Source of the DNA: Nitrospinota bacterium
GTDB lineage: Bacteria; UBA8248; JACPRG01
Reading direction: 5' to 3'
Length of the DNA: 10,605 nucleotides
NCBI GenBank assembly: GCA_030740135.1
Contig: JASLXW010000098.1
Span: 1 to 10,605 of the forward strand
How positions within the stretch are numbered: position 1 is the stretch's first letter; each line of letters opens with the position of its first letter. The notes beneath the pieces are model-generated. The model saw only the letters and a program-made list of their open reading frames with translations, was not told the origin of the DNA and did no database searches. A program made the position numbers and the translations under genes. Shown here in pieces: positions 1-5,952 of the stretch.

Positions 1-1
1 G

Positions 2-181
2 TTCGTCCAGATGGGCGGCGGTTGTCAGGGGTGCGGAATGGTCAACGTGACGCTGAAGCAGGGGATCGAGGCCAGAATGAACGAGGTGATGCCCGAGATC
101 AAGGAGATCGTGGACACCACCGACCACCACGGCGGCTCGAACCCCTACTACCAGCCCGGCAAGGGATCGCCCATGATGTGA
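2..181 (+). CDS. NifU/NfuA-type Fe-S cluster protein, C-terminal part (5' end outside window)
   Basis: Only the last 59 residues are present. The frame is open from base 2 and ends at TGA 179-181. The fragment holds the hallmark of the NifU C-terminal (Nfu) domain: GGGCQGCGM at residues 5-13, a CxxC pair (C8, C11) which in this family binds a transient [4Fe-4S] cluster handed on to apoproteins. It is followed by VTLKQGIE and the PEI-x-VDTTDH-GGSNPYY ending typical of NfuA-like carriers. The N-terminal half, which could be an A-type (HesB/IscA) domain as in NfuA or absent as in plain Nfu proteins, cannot be seen. The protein is cytosolic. The gene reads towards the ATP-grasp gene, 170 bases away, so a shared operon is possible but not shown. 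Its TGA is a natural stop at the expected family C-terminus, which shows that UGA ends genes in this organism. Confidence 0.85.
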   Translation, partial: FVQMGGGCQGCGMVNVTLKQGIEARMNEVMPEIKEIVDTTDHHGGSNPYYQPGKGSPMM

Positions 182-351
182 ACCGGCGCCGGCCGGTGCG
201 GGCGACGCCGCGTCGGGAATCGGTGGGCCGATCTGTCCCCCGCGCCCAAACCCCGGGGCCTGCCATCTCCCGCGGGCTCTGTTTTCATTGCCGACCCATC
301 TCCGCGCGCCCCTCCCACGCTGTCTGATCTCCGTGAAGGACGAGGGTCTCG

Positions 352-1605
352 ATGCCTCGGGTTCTCCTTCTGCTCCCCACCACGTCCTACCGGACCGCCG
401 ATTTCATGGAGGCGGCCCGCAAGCTGGGCGTCGAGGTGGTGGTGGGGTCCGACCTTCCCCAAGTCCTCGCCGCGCATACGCCCGGCCGCACCCTCACCCT
501 CGATTTCGGGGATTCTGAAGGCGCGGCACGGGAGGTCTCGCTGTTCTCCCGGACGTATCCGCTGGACGCGGTGATCCCCGTCGACGACGACGCCGCCCTG
601 GTCGGGGCGAGGGCCTCCCGGGCGCTGGGGCTTCGGCACAATCCGGTGGAGGCCGTTACGGCCGCGCGGGACAAGCACCGGTTCCGCCAAAGGCTGGCCG
701 AGGCCGGAATCCCCTCCCCCGGGTTCGAGTTGTTCTCGGTCCGGGACGACCCGTTGGAAGCGGTCGCCGACATCGCTTATCCCTGCGTCATCAAGCCGGT
801 CTTCCTCTCGGCCAGCCGGGGGGTCATCCGGGCGGACGGCCCCGAGGCGTTCGTCGAGGCGTTCCTCCGGGTCAAGGCCCTGCTGGAAGACCCCGAGGTC
901 GCCTCCCGGGGACGCGAGGCCGCGACGAAGATCTTGGTCGAGGATTATCTCCCCGGCCCGGAGGCGGCCCTCGAGGGGGTGCTCACGGGGGGCCGGCTTC
1001 GCGTCCTGGCGTTGTTCGACAAGCCCGACCCGCTGGAAGGCCCCTTTTTCGAGGAGACGATTTACGTGACGCCCTCCCGCCTGCCGGCGGAGAGCCGGGA
1101 GGCGGTCTTCGATTGCGCGGCGCGCACGGCGGAGGCCATCGGACTCCGGGAGGGGCCCGTCCACGCGGAGTTTCGGATCAACGGCCGGGGCGTTTGGCCT
1201 ATCGAGATCGCAGCCCGGTCCATCGGCGGGTTATGCGCCCGGACGCTGCGCTTCGGGACCGGGCTCTCGCTCGAGGAGCTGATCCTCCGCAATGCCCTGG
1301 GGATGGAGACCGAGTCCCTGGAGCAGGAGGGCCGGGCGGCCGGCGTCATGATGATCCCCATCCCCCGGGCCGGGAGGCTCGATGAGGTCCTCGGCATGGA
1401 GGAGGCCCGCGCGGTCCCCGGCGTCGAGGACGCGGTGATCATGATCCCCGCCGGGCAGACGGTCCGCCCCCTGCCGGAAGGGACGAAGTACCTGGGCTTC
1501 CTCTTCGCCCGGGCGGACGCCCCCGCCGAGGTCGAGGCCGCGCTGCGCGCGGCCCACGGGCGGCTCGACATCCGCATCACGCCCGTCCGCGAGTCGGCGG
1601 ACTAA
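352..1605 (+). CDS. ATP-grasp domain ligase (carbamoyl-phosphate synthase / L-amino-acid ligase-like)
   Basis: A 417-residue cytosolic ATP-grasp enzyme. The family activates a carboxylate as an acyl phosphate with ATP and couples it to an amine or other nucleophile. Visible order: N-terminal Rossmann-like part (residues 3-80); the DKHRFRQRLAEAGIPSPGF segment (107-125) that opens the ATP-grasp fold; PCVIKPV with the ATP-contacting K148; an S-rich loop SASRGV (153-158); ILVEDYLPG (194-202) with the adenine-side acidic residue; and HAEFRIN with E273, then IEIAARSIGG (284-293), the Mg-binding and catalytic Glu/Arg stretch. The C-terminal 90 residues (MMIPIPRAG onwards) resemble the accessory domain of L-amino-acid ligases (LAL type). 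The start is chosen from the GAGGG at 5-base spacing before ATG 352. Substrates cannot be assigned: no biosynthetic partner gene is adjacent. It could be a dipeptide or amino-acid ligase, or a carboxylase-like member. Confidence 0.85.
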   Translation: MPRVLLLLPTTSYRTADFMEAARKLGVEVVVGSDLPQVLAAHTPGRTLTLDFGDSEGAAREVSLFSRTYPLDAVIPVDDDAALVGARASRALGLRHNPVEAVTAARDKHRFRQRLAEAGIPSPGFELFSVRDDPLEAVADIAYPCVIKPVFLSASRGVIRADGPEAFVEAFLRVKALLEDPEVASRGREAATKILVEDYLPGPEAALEGVLTGGRLRVLALFDKPDPLEGPFFEETIYVTPSRLPAESREAVFDCAARTAEAIGLREGPVHAEFRINGRGVWPIEIAARSIGGLCARTLRFGTGLSLEELILRNALGMETESLEQEGRAAGVMMIPIPRAGRLDEVLGMEEARAVPGVEDAVIMIPAGQTVRPLPEGTKYLGFLFARADAPAEVEAALRAAHGRLDIRITPVRESAD

Positions 1606-1703
1606 TCCAAGGGGAGGAGTGTGACAGGCCGGGACGGGGACCGGACCGAAAACCTTCTTCTCTTTGGACAGGTTTCTTCTGTTTCCCTTTTGGATACCAG
1701 CTC

Positions 1704-2258
1704 ATGATTCATGACACCTCCGCGCCGGCCGGGGAGAAATACAACGCGGTCCTCGTCTCGGTTCGGCGGATTCATGAAGGGCTGATGGTCGTCCGGGTGC
1801 GGCCGGACGACGGCTCCCTGTCCTTCAAGCCGGGCCAGTACGCCACGCTGGGATTCGGCTTCTGGGAGGAGAGGGTCGAAGGCAGTCAGGAAGAGTCGGA
1901 GAGGCAAAAGGAAAAGCGGGAGAAGCTCGTCCGGCGGCCGGAATCCTTTTCCCATCCGATCTGGACCGATTCGGGCGACCGTCTGTTGGCGCCGGATGAG
2001 CCGGACTTTCACGAGTTTCTGATGAACCTCGTCACGCACAGCCCGGAGGGGACGAAGCCGCCCGAATTCACACCGAGGCCTTACCATCCGGGCGTTCGGC
2101 CCGGCGCCAGGATATTCTGCGACGGGAAGGTCAAGGGGGCGTACACCCTGGACCTGGAGGACCTGGGCCGGGGCGGACACCTCGTCTTCGCCTCCAACGG
2201 CACGGGCGACGCCCCGCACAACGCGATGATCTGGAAGCTGCTCGCAAATGGGGTATGA
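1704..2258 (+). CDS. Ferredoxin-NADP reductase-like protein, 5' portion (FAD domain and start of NADP domain; frameshifted)
   Basis: Residues 1-184 of a flavoprotein reductase of the FNR superfamily, which moves electrons between NAD(P)H and ferredoxin or another acceptor. YNAVLVSVRR and FKPGQYATLG (41-50) are the usual beta-barrel FAD-domain signature. A charged insertion (about 55-78) precedes RRPESFSHPI, which stands where FNRs have the RxYS flavin-binding motif; the Tyr is replaced here. IFCDGKVKGAYTLD (137-150) follows, then ASNGTGDAPHNAM (163-175), the glycine-rich NADP loop. The frame then hits TGA at 2256-2258 inside the NADP domain, while the homologous sequence continues in the +1 frame. 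Removing one G from the GGGG run at 2249-2252 restores one 324-residue protein ending at 2679. So this is half of one gene, broken by a real or sequencing indel. No good ribosome binding site is visible before ATG 1704. Confidence 0.75.
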   Translation: MIHDTSAPAGEKYNAVLVSVRRIHEGLMVVRVRPDDGSLSFKPGQYATLGFGFWEERVEGSQEESERQKEKREKLVRRPESFSHPIWTDSGDRLLAPDEPDFHEFLMNLVTHSPEGTKPPEFTPRPYHPGVRPGARIFCDGKVKGAYTLDLEDLGRGGHLVFASNGTGDAPHNAMIWKLLANGV

Positions 2259-2679
2259 CGGCCGGATCACCTCTGTCGTCAGCGTCCGCCGGCGAAGGGA
2301 CCTGGCCTACCTGGACGTCCACGAGAGACTTCAGGCCCTGCACCGGAACTATACGTACATCCCGCTGCCGACGGAGGAAGCCGTCTCACCGCACGGCCCG
2401 GGCGCGATCCGGGAGTTTGTTCTGGAGGGCGGATTGGAAAAGGAGATTGGCGAGGCGCCGGACCCCGGGAAGATGAGCTTCTTTCTCTGCGGCAGCAACG
2501 CCCTCATCGGCGTCCCCGGCATCGACCGGCAGACCCGCCGGAAGGTGTATCCGAAAGACCCGGCGAGCGGGCGGCCGGGCCTGATCGAGATCCTCGAAGC
2601 GAGATATGGCTTCATGATGGACCCGGCGGCGAAATCGTCGGCGGAGCGAGGAAGCATTCATTACGAGAAGTGGTATTGA
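2248..2679 (+). CDS. Ferredoxin-NADP reductase-like protein, 3' portion (NADP-binding domain; continuation after frameshift)
   Basis: Continues the reductase above in the +1 frame. From the junction it reads GYDGRITSVVSVRRRRDLAY, the segment that follows the first NADP-domain helix in FNR-like proteins. Then come NYTYIPLPTEE (34-44 of this frame), FFLCGSNALIGVPG (78-91), which is the CGxxxMI-type nicotinamide-side motif, GLIEILEARYGF (111-122), and an aromatic C-terminus HYEKWY; FNRs typically end in an aromatic residue that stacks on the flavin. The ATG at 2248 is internal to the Rossmann fold and overlaps the upstream frame by 11 bases, so independent translation would give half a nucleotide-binding domain and is unlikely to be functional. 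Read as one gene, 1704-2679 is a 324-residue reductase. It converges on the CcdA-type gene, 91 bases away. Confidence 0.75.
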   Translation: MGYDGRITSVVSVRRRRDLAYLDVHERLQALHRNYTYIPLPTEEAVSPHGPGAIREFVLEGGLEKEIGEAPDPGKMSFFLCGSNALIGVPGIDRQTRRKVYPKDPASGRPGLIEILEARYGFMMDPAAKSSAERGSIHYEKWY

Positions 2680-2691
2680 GCTTGGGGGCGC

Positions 2692-2708
2692 GGCCTCGAT
2701 AAGAGGCC
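2692..2708. terminator. Hairpin between convergent reductase and CcdA genes
   Basis: GGCCTC-GATAA-GAGGCC forms a perfect 6-bp stem with a 5-base loop, 12 bases past the reductase stop. There is no good T run after it on the plus strand (CTCATCCCTT). It is a weak candidate terminator for the convergent pair. The C-rich tract at 2756-2770 follows, just beyond the stop of the facing gene. Confidence 0.35.
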
Positions 2709-2770
2709 CTCATCCCTTCCGTCATCCAAATCAAGCCCGGCCCCGGCTTCCCTTTCCCCCCTCCCCCCCC

Positions 2771-3424
2771 TCACACCGGCAGGCCCTTCCAGCCGATGAC
2801 GACGCTCCAAAGGCCCAACAGGATGAGGACGACCCCGGCCACGAGCGTCATGCACGGCGCATGCCTTCCCGCCCGCGAGAGCAGATCCGAGGCCCGCTTC
2901 GAGGCCGCGAGGACCAGGAACGGCGCCGACAGGGCGAGCCCGAAAAGGCCGAGGGAGAGAAACCCCTTCCCCATGCCCGCCGCGCCCGCCTGCCCCAGCA
3001 GCGCCAGAAACAAGGGGGCCGCGCAAATCGGCGCGCTCAGGCCGAAGACGATCCCCATCGGCAGCGCGAGGCCGGATTTTTTTCCGATCCAGCCCCGCAG
3101 GTCCCCCGCGGGGAGCCGCCACAGGCCGAAGTGAACCCCCAGCGCGGCCAGTCCGAGAAGGATGTAGAGCCCCCCGAGCCCCACGCTGTAGAGGTAAGAG
3201 CCCTTCGCGATGGATTCCCCCGCCCAGGCGACGCCGCCCCCCAAAAGTCCGAGGAAGAGCGAACGGCTCAGGACGAAGGTGAGGGCGTGGCGGACCCGCT
3301 CCGCGGCGGGCCGGTCCCGAAGATAAGCGAGAAAAACGAAGCTCGCCCCCATCGAGCAAGGCTCGACAAAGCCAATCAGGCCGAACCCCAGGGGGACAGC
3401 TACGAACTGAACGGCCTCCCACAT
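2771..3424 (-). CDS. CcdA/DsbD-type cytochrome c biogenesis / thiol-disulfide transmembrane protein
   Basis: A 217-residue polytopic membrane protein with about six hydrophobic segments. Two helices carry Cys-Pro-flanked signatures: GFVEPCSMG (C23) and LSAPICAAPL (C134). In the CcdA/DsbD transmembrane family the paired helix cysteines pass reducing equivalents from cytoplasmic thioredoxin to periplasmic thiol proteins. A third cysteine, C191, lies near the last helix. Length fits CcdA-like proteins without the DsbD soluble domains. ATG 3424 is set by a GGAGG (3433-3437) with an 8-base spacer; that site lies inside the end of the HMA gene, whose stop is at 3428-3430, so the two are translationally coupled. 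Position behind an HMA domain and a P1B ATPase suggests it keeps metal-binding thiols or selenols reduced, or helps move metal; this is inference. It could also serve cytochrome c maturation, but no such gene is near. Confidence 0.85.
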   Translation of the reverse strand: MWEAVQFVAVPLGFGLIGFVEPCSMGASFVFLAYLRDRPAAERVRHALTFVLSRSLFLGLLGGGVAWAGESIAKGSYLYSVGLGGLYILLGLAALGVHFGLWRLPAGDLRGWIGKKSGLALPMGIVFGLSAPICAAPLFLALLGQAGAAGMGKGFLSLGLFGLALSAPFLVLAASKRASDLLSRAGRHAPCMTLVAGVVLILLGLWSVVIGWKGLPV

Positions 3425-3427
3425 CCT

Positions 3428-3613
3428 TTAGACCTCCGCCGGAAACCCGCTCCGCTCCAAAGCGCGGAAGACCTCCTCCACGTCCTCCTCCCCTTGGATG
3501 AGGACTTCGACCCGCTTCGTCTTCACATCGCCCTCCACCTTGTGGACTCCGGGGATAGGTTCGAGCGCCCGCCCGATGGCCGCGAGGCACCCGCCTCAGT
3601 GCATGCCTTTCAC
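3428..3613 (-). CDS. Heavy-metal-associated (HMA) domain with in-frame UGA (candidate Sec) in the GMxCxxC motif
   Basis: From GTG 3613 the frame reads VKGMH-(UGA)-GGCLAAIGRALEP, then IPGVHKVEGDVKTKRVEVLI and DVEEVFRALERSGFPAEV, ending at TAA 3428-3430. This is a complete HMA beta-alpha-beta-beta-alpha-beta fold whose metal-binding loop should be GMHCGGC. The first Cys is replaced by TGA at 3596-3598; the second (TGC) is intact. In the HMA family the two thiols bind Cu(I), Hg(II) or similar soft metals. Everything after the UGA matches the family, so translation through it is likely, most simply as selenocysteine. A hairpin follows at 3568-3586. The start is uncertain: no ribosome binding site precedes GTG 3613, and the open frame runs back into the ATPase 3' end, so this may be a C-terminal domain of the ATPase separated by a deletion/frameshift. 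A nonsense mutation is the alternative. A gene finder that treats UGA only as stop would miss it. Confidence 0.72.
3568..3586 (-). promoter_or_regulatory. Candidate bacterial SECIS hairpin downstream of HMA UGA
   Basis: On the coding strand, nine bases after the UGA (3596-3598), CUCGC pairs with GCGGG (5 bp, one G-U), closing a 9-base loop GGCCAUCGG. The loop starts 14 bases past the UGA and begins with GG. Bacterial SECIS elements lie inside the coding region just after the UGA and usually have a G among the first loop bases, so placement fits roughly. In such GC-rich DNA short hairpins arise easily, so the support is modest. Confidence 0.4.
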
Positions 3614-3635
3614 GGTGACGGCGAGCAGGCGGGCG

Positions 3636-5735
3636 TCACCGGAGGCGAAAGACCCGGCCGACGCCGTTGAAGGCGAAGGCCAGGACGACGTTCTGGAAGG
3701 TCTTGCGGAAGCTGCCTTTGCCGATGGCGTATGCGTCCATCACACCGCCCAGCCGGTCGCCCATGAGGACGACATCGGCGGACTCGATGGCGATGTCCGT
3801 CCCCGCGCCGACGGCGATCCCCACGTCCGCCTGCATGAGGGCGGGCGCGTCATTGATGCCGTCGCCGACCATGGCCACGCGATGGCTTTGACCCTGAAGC
3901 TCCCGCACCTTCTCGGCTTTCTGATCGGGGAGCACTTCGGCCAGGACCTCCGATATGCCGACCTGAGCGGCCACCGCATTCGCCGTCCGCCGGTTGTCGC
4001 CGGTGATCATGACCGGCGCCAGGCCGGCCGCCTTCATCCGGGCGACCGTCTCTATCGCGTCATCTTTCAAGGTGTCGGCGATGGCGAGGACCCCCGTCGC
4101 CCGCCCGTCCTCGGCGACCCCTACGACGGTTTGGCCCCGGCCCTCCATCTCTTCCACGCGGGCCCGGAGCGAGGCCAGGTCCACGCCTTCCTCCGCCAGA
4201 AAGCGGAGGCTGCCCACCCGGACTTGTCTGTCCTCCACCGTCGCTTTGATCCCCCGGCCGGGCAGGGCCTCGAAGTCCCGGGCCTCCGGAAGACCGGTTT
4301 CCTCCGCCCGTTCGACGACGGCCCGGGCCAGGGGGTGCTCCGAGCGACTCTCCGCCGCCAGAGGCAGGAGGCGTTCTTCCGTGAAACCCTCCGCGGCTGC
4401 GACCTCCACCACCCGGGGCCTGCCTCGGGTGAGGGTGCCGGTCTTATCCAGCACGACCTTCCGCACGTCCTTGAAAACCTGAAAGGCCTCGCCGGAGCGC
4501 ATCAGGACGCCCTTGTCGGCCGCGATCCCCCCGCCCCGGATCATCGCGAGGGGCGTGGCCATCCCCAGGGCGCAGGGATAGCCCATCACCAGCGTCGCCA
4601 GCGCGGCGAAGACGCCCCGGCCGAAGTCGGGCTGTCCGATCACCAGCCAGGACCCGAAGGTCCAAAGCGTGAACGCCGTCCCCGCCGCGATGAGGACCCC
4701 CGGGACGAACCATTTCAGGACGCGCTCGACCAGTTGCAGGACGCCGGGCTTGAGGGCGCGGGCCTCCTGGATGGAGCGCGCCACCCGCTGGAGGAAGTTC
4801 TCCTCGCCCACCTTGGCGACCCGCACCAGGAGCGTTCCGGTCTGGTTCACCGACCCGCCGATGACCTCATCGCCGACGGTCCGCTCCACCGGGATGGACT
4901 CCCCCGTCACGAGGCTGTTGTCCACCCCCGAATGACCTTCCACGATCACGCCGTCCACGGGGACGCCCTCGCCGGGACGGATGCGCACGAGGTCGCCCGG
5001 GCGGACCTCCTCGACGGGCGTTTCCTCCTCCCTGCCGTCGCGCAGGACGCGGGCCGTCGCGGGCCGGAGGTCCATCAGCTTCCGAATGGCGCGGGAGCTC
5101 TTCGTCCGGACCGCCGTGGAGACGTACATCGAGAAGACGTGATAGGCGGTGATGAAGACCGCGGCCCCCAGGAAGTCTCCCGTGGGCCACGGTGACTTGA
5201 AGAACCCGACCGCTCCCCCCGCCAAGCCGGCGAAGGCACCGAACTCCATGAGGACGTGCTGGTTCAGGATGCCCCGGCGCAGCGCGGCCCAGGCCATCTT
5301 CAGGATGGGACGGCCCACGCCGAAGACCATTCCCAGGGCGAGGGCGAGCATCGCCCACTTGAACCACGGCTGCCGGACGCCCAGCCACATCGGCGTCATC
5401 AGCCCCAGGGAGGCCGCCAAGAACACCGCCGTCCCCGCGAGCAGGTTTCTGTGCCGGCGGACCTCGGCCTCTTCTTCTTCGAAGGAAAAGACCTTTCGGG
5501 GGTCCCGGACGGTGTACCCCATGCTCGTCAGGGTGTTTTCGATCTCGGCGGGCGCCGCCTCCTCCGGGTCGTACCGGACCAGGGCCTCTTCATGGGAGAG
5601 GCTCACGGCGACCCCGCCCCCGCCTTTCACGCGGGCGAGGGCCTTGTGGACGCTATCGACGCAGAAGGAGCACTGCATCCCGCCGATTTTCAGGTTGAGC
5701 TTTTCCAGCGGCTTCCGTTCGGTTTCCGTCGTCAT
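3636..5735 (-). CDS. P1B-type heavy-metal-translocating ATPase with N-terminal HMA domain, YPC motif, truncated C-terminus
   Basis: A 699-residue inner-membrane ATPase that pumps soft metal ions, phosphorylated on Asp. Order: N-terminal HMA with GGMQCSFC (C22, C25); paired N-terminal helices (about 98-145); actuator domain with LVTGES (275-280); the membrane motif MGYPCALGMATPLA (384-397), where the usual Cys-Pro-Cys reads Y386-P387-C388; DKTGT (430-434) phosphorylation site; SEHP (465-468) nucleotide-domain signature of P1B pumps; TGD (578-580) and GDGIND (624-629). The protein stops soon after QNVVLAFAFNGVG in the seventh helix: the last helix pair is incomplete and the tail RVFRLR is not family-like. 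Start ATG 5735 is chosen for GGGGGA five bases upstream; the upstream in-frame extension to 6095 is not family-like. It is first in a minus-strand cluster with the HMA and CcdA genes. Metal cannot be assigned from the YPC motif; Cu(I) or another soft metal is plausible. Confidence 0.88.
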   Translation of the reverse strand: MTTETERKPLEKLNLKIGGMQCSFCVDSVHKALARVKGGGGVAVSLSHEEALVRYDPEEAAPAEIENTLTSMGYTVRDPRKVFSFEEEEAEVRRHRNLLAGTAVFLAASLGLMTPMWLGVRQPWFKWAMLALALGMVFGVGRPILKMAWAALRRGILNQHVLMEFGAFAGLAGGAVGFFKSPWPTGDFLGAAVFITAYHVFSMYVSTAVRTKSSRAIRKLMDLRPATARVLRDGREEETPVEEVRPGDLVRIRPGEGVPVDGVIVEGHSGVDNSLVTGESIPVERTVGDEVIGGSVNQTGTLLVRVAKVGEENFLQRVARSIQEARALKPGVLQLVERVLKWFVPGVLIAAGTAFTLWTFGSWLVIGQPDFGRGVFAALATLVMGYPCALGMATPLAMIRGGGIAADKGVLMRSGEAFQVFKDVRKVVLDKTGTLTRGRPRVVEVAAAEGFTEERLLPLAAESRSEHPLARAVVERAEETGLPEARDFEALPGRGIKATVEDRQVRVGSLRFLAEEGVDLASLRARVEEMEGRGQTVVGVAEDGRATGVLAIADTLKDDAIETVARMKAAGLAPVMITGDNRRTANAVAAQVGISEVLAEVLPDQKAEKVRELQGQSHRVAMVGDGINDAPALMQADVGIAVGAGTDIAIESADVVLMGDRLGGVMDAYAIGKGSFRKTFQNVVLAFAFNGVGRVFRLR

Positions 5736-5754
5736 CGCATCCCCCTGGACGTGT

Positions 5755-5785
5755 ATATAAATCCCGTACCGACGTACGGGGCCAA
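5755..5785 (-). promoter_or_regulatory. MerR-type promoter/operator candidate for the metal ATPase operon
   Basis: Reading the minus strand, TTGGCC (5785-5780) resembles a -35 and TTATAT (5760-5755) a -10, separated by 19 bases. The dyad CCCGTAC-GTCG-GTACGGG (5780-5763), with perfect 7-bp arms, fills the spacer. MerR-family regulators such as CueR and MerR act on long 19-20 bp spacers with a centred dyad, which fits a metal pump gene starting at 5735. No regulator gene is in the window. The elements were found by eye only. Confidence 0.45.
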
Positions 5786-5886
5786 GGGAAAATCGCATGG
5801 GCCGCGGTTCGGCGGACATCCTTCCGTGGAAATCGTCCGGGGCGTCTCGGGGAGGATCGGCGACGACGATCGTCGGGGGAGAAAGG

Positions 5887-5920
5887 CCATTCCGCCCCAA
5901 ATGGAATGGTGTGGTATGAT
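5887..5920 (+). promoter_or_regulatory. Promoter with dyad upstream of first amidohydrolase
   Basis: TATGAT (5915-5920) preceded by TGG forms an extended -10 (TGN-TATGAT), 33 bases before ATG 5953. Just upstream lies CCATTCC (5887-5893) and its inverse GGAATGG (5903-5909), perfect 7-bp arms around 9 bases, covering the place of the -35. It is a candidate operator. The -35 itself is poor (TTCCGC at 19 bases), so activator dependence is possible. Confidence 0.35.
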
Positions 5921-5952
5921 CCGCTTCATTCCCATACGGAAGGAGATCCGCC

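Noticed and set aside
179..181. TGA of the NifU-like gene as Sec
   Set aside because: The protein ends at the expected family C-terminus and no homologous extension follows.
148..1164. Long open frame on the minus strand opposite the ATP-grasp gene
   Set aside because: Arg/Gly/Pro-rich, low-complexity translation typical of antisense frames in GC-rich genes; no family motif.
2256..2258. TGA in the reductase gene as another selenocysteine codon
   Set aside because: The frame beyond this TGA does not look like the family, whereas the +1 frame continues the homologous sequence exactly, so it is a frameshift.
2771..2773. TGA ending the CcdA-type gene as a readthrough codon
   Set aside because: The sequence after it is a G-rich low-complexity run ending at another TGA after 12 codons, and the protein is already full length.
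2661..3590. Minus-strand 309-codon frame covering the CcdA gene
   Set aside because: Its translation is Arg/Gly-rich, while the alternative frame gives a clean membrane protein and the HMA domain.
3585..3600. Hairpin GAGGC-GGGT-GCCTC overlapping the HMA UGA as the SECIS
   Set aside because: It uses bases of the UGA itself, so it would have to be unwound at decoding; the downstream hairpin is a better candidate.
3498..5195. Long plus-strand open frame opposite the P-type ATPase
   Set aside because: His/Asp/Arg/Gly-rich shadow of a clearly coding gene on the other strand.
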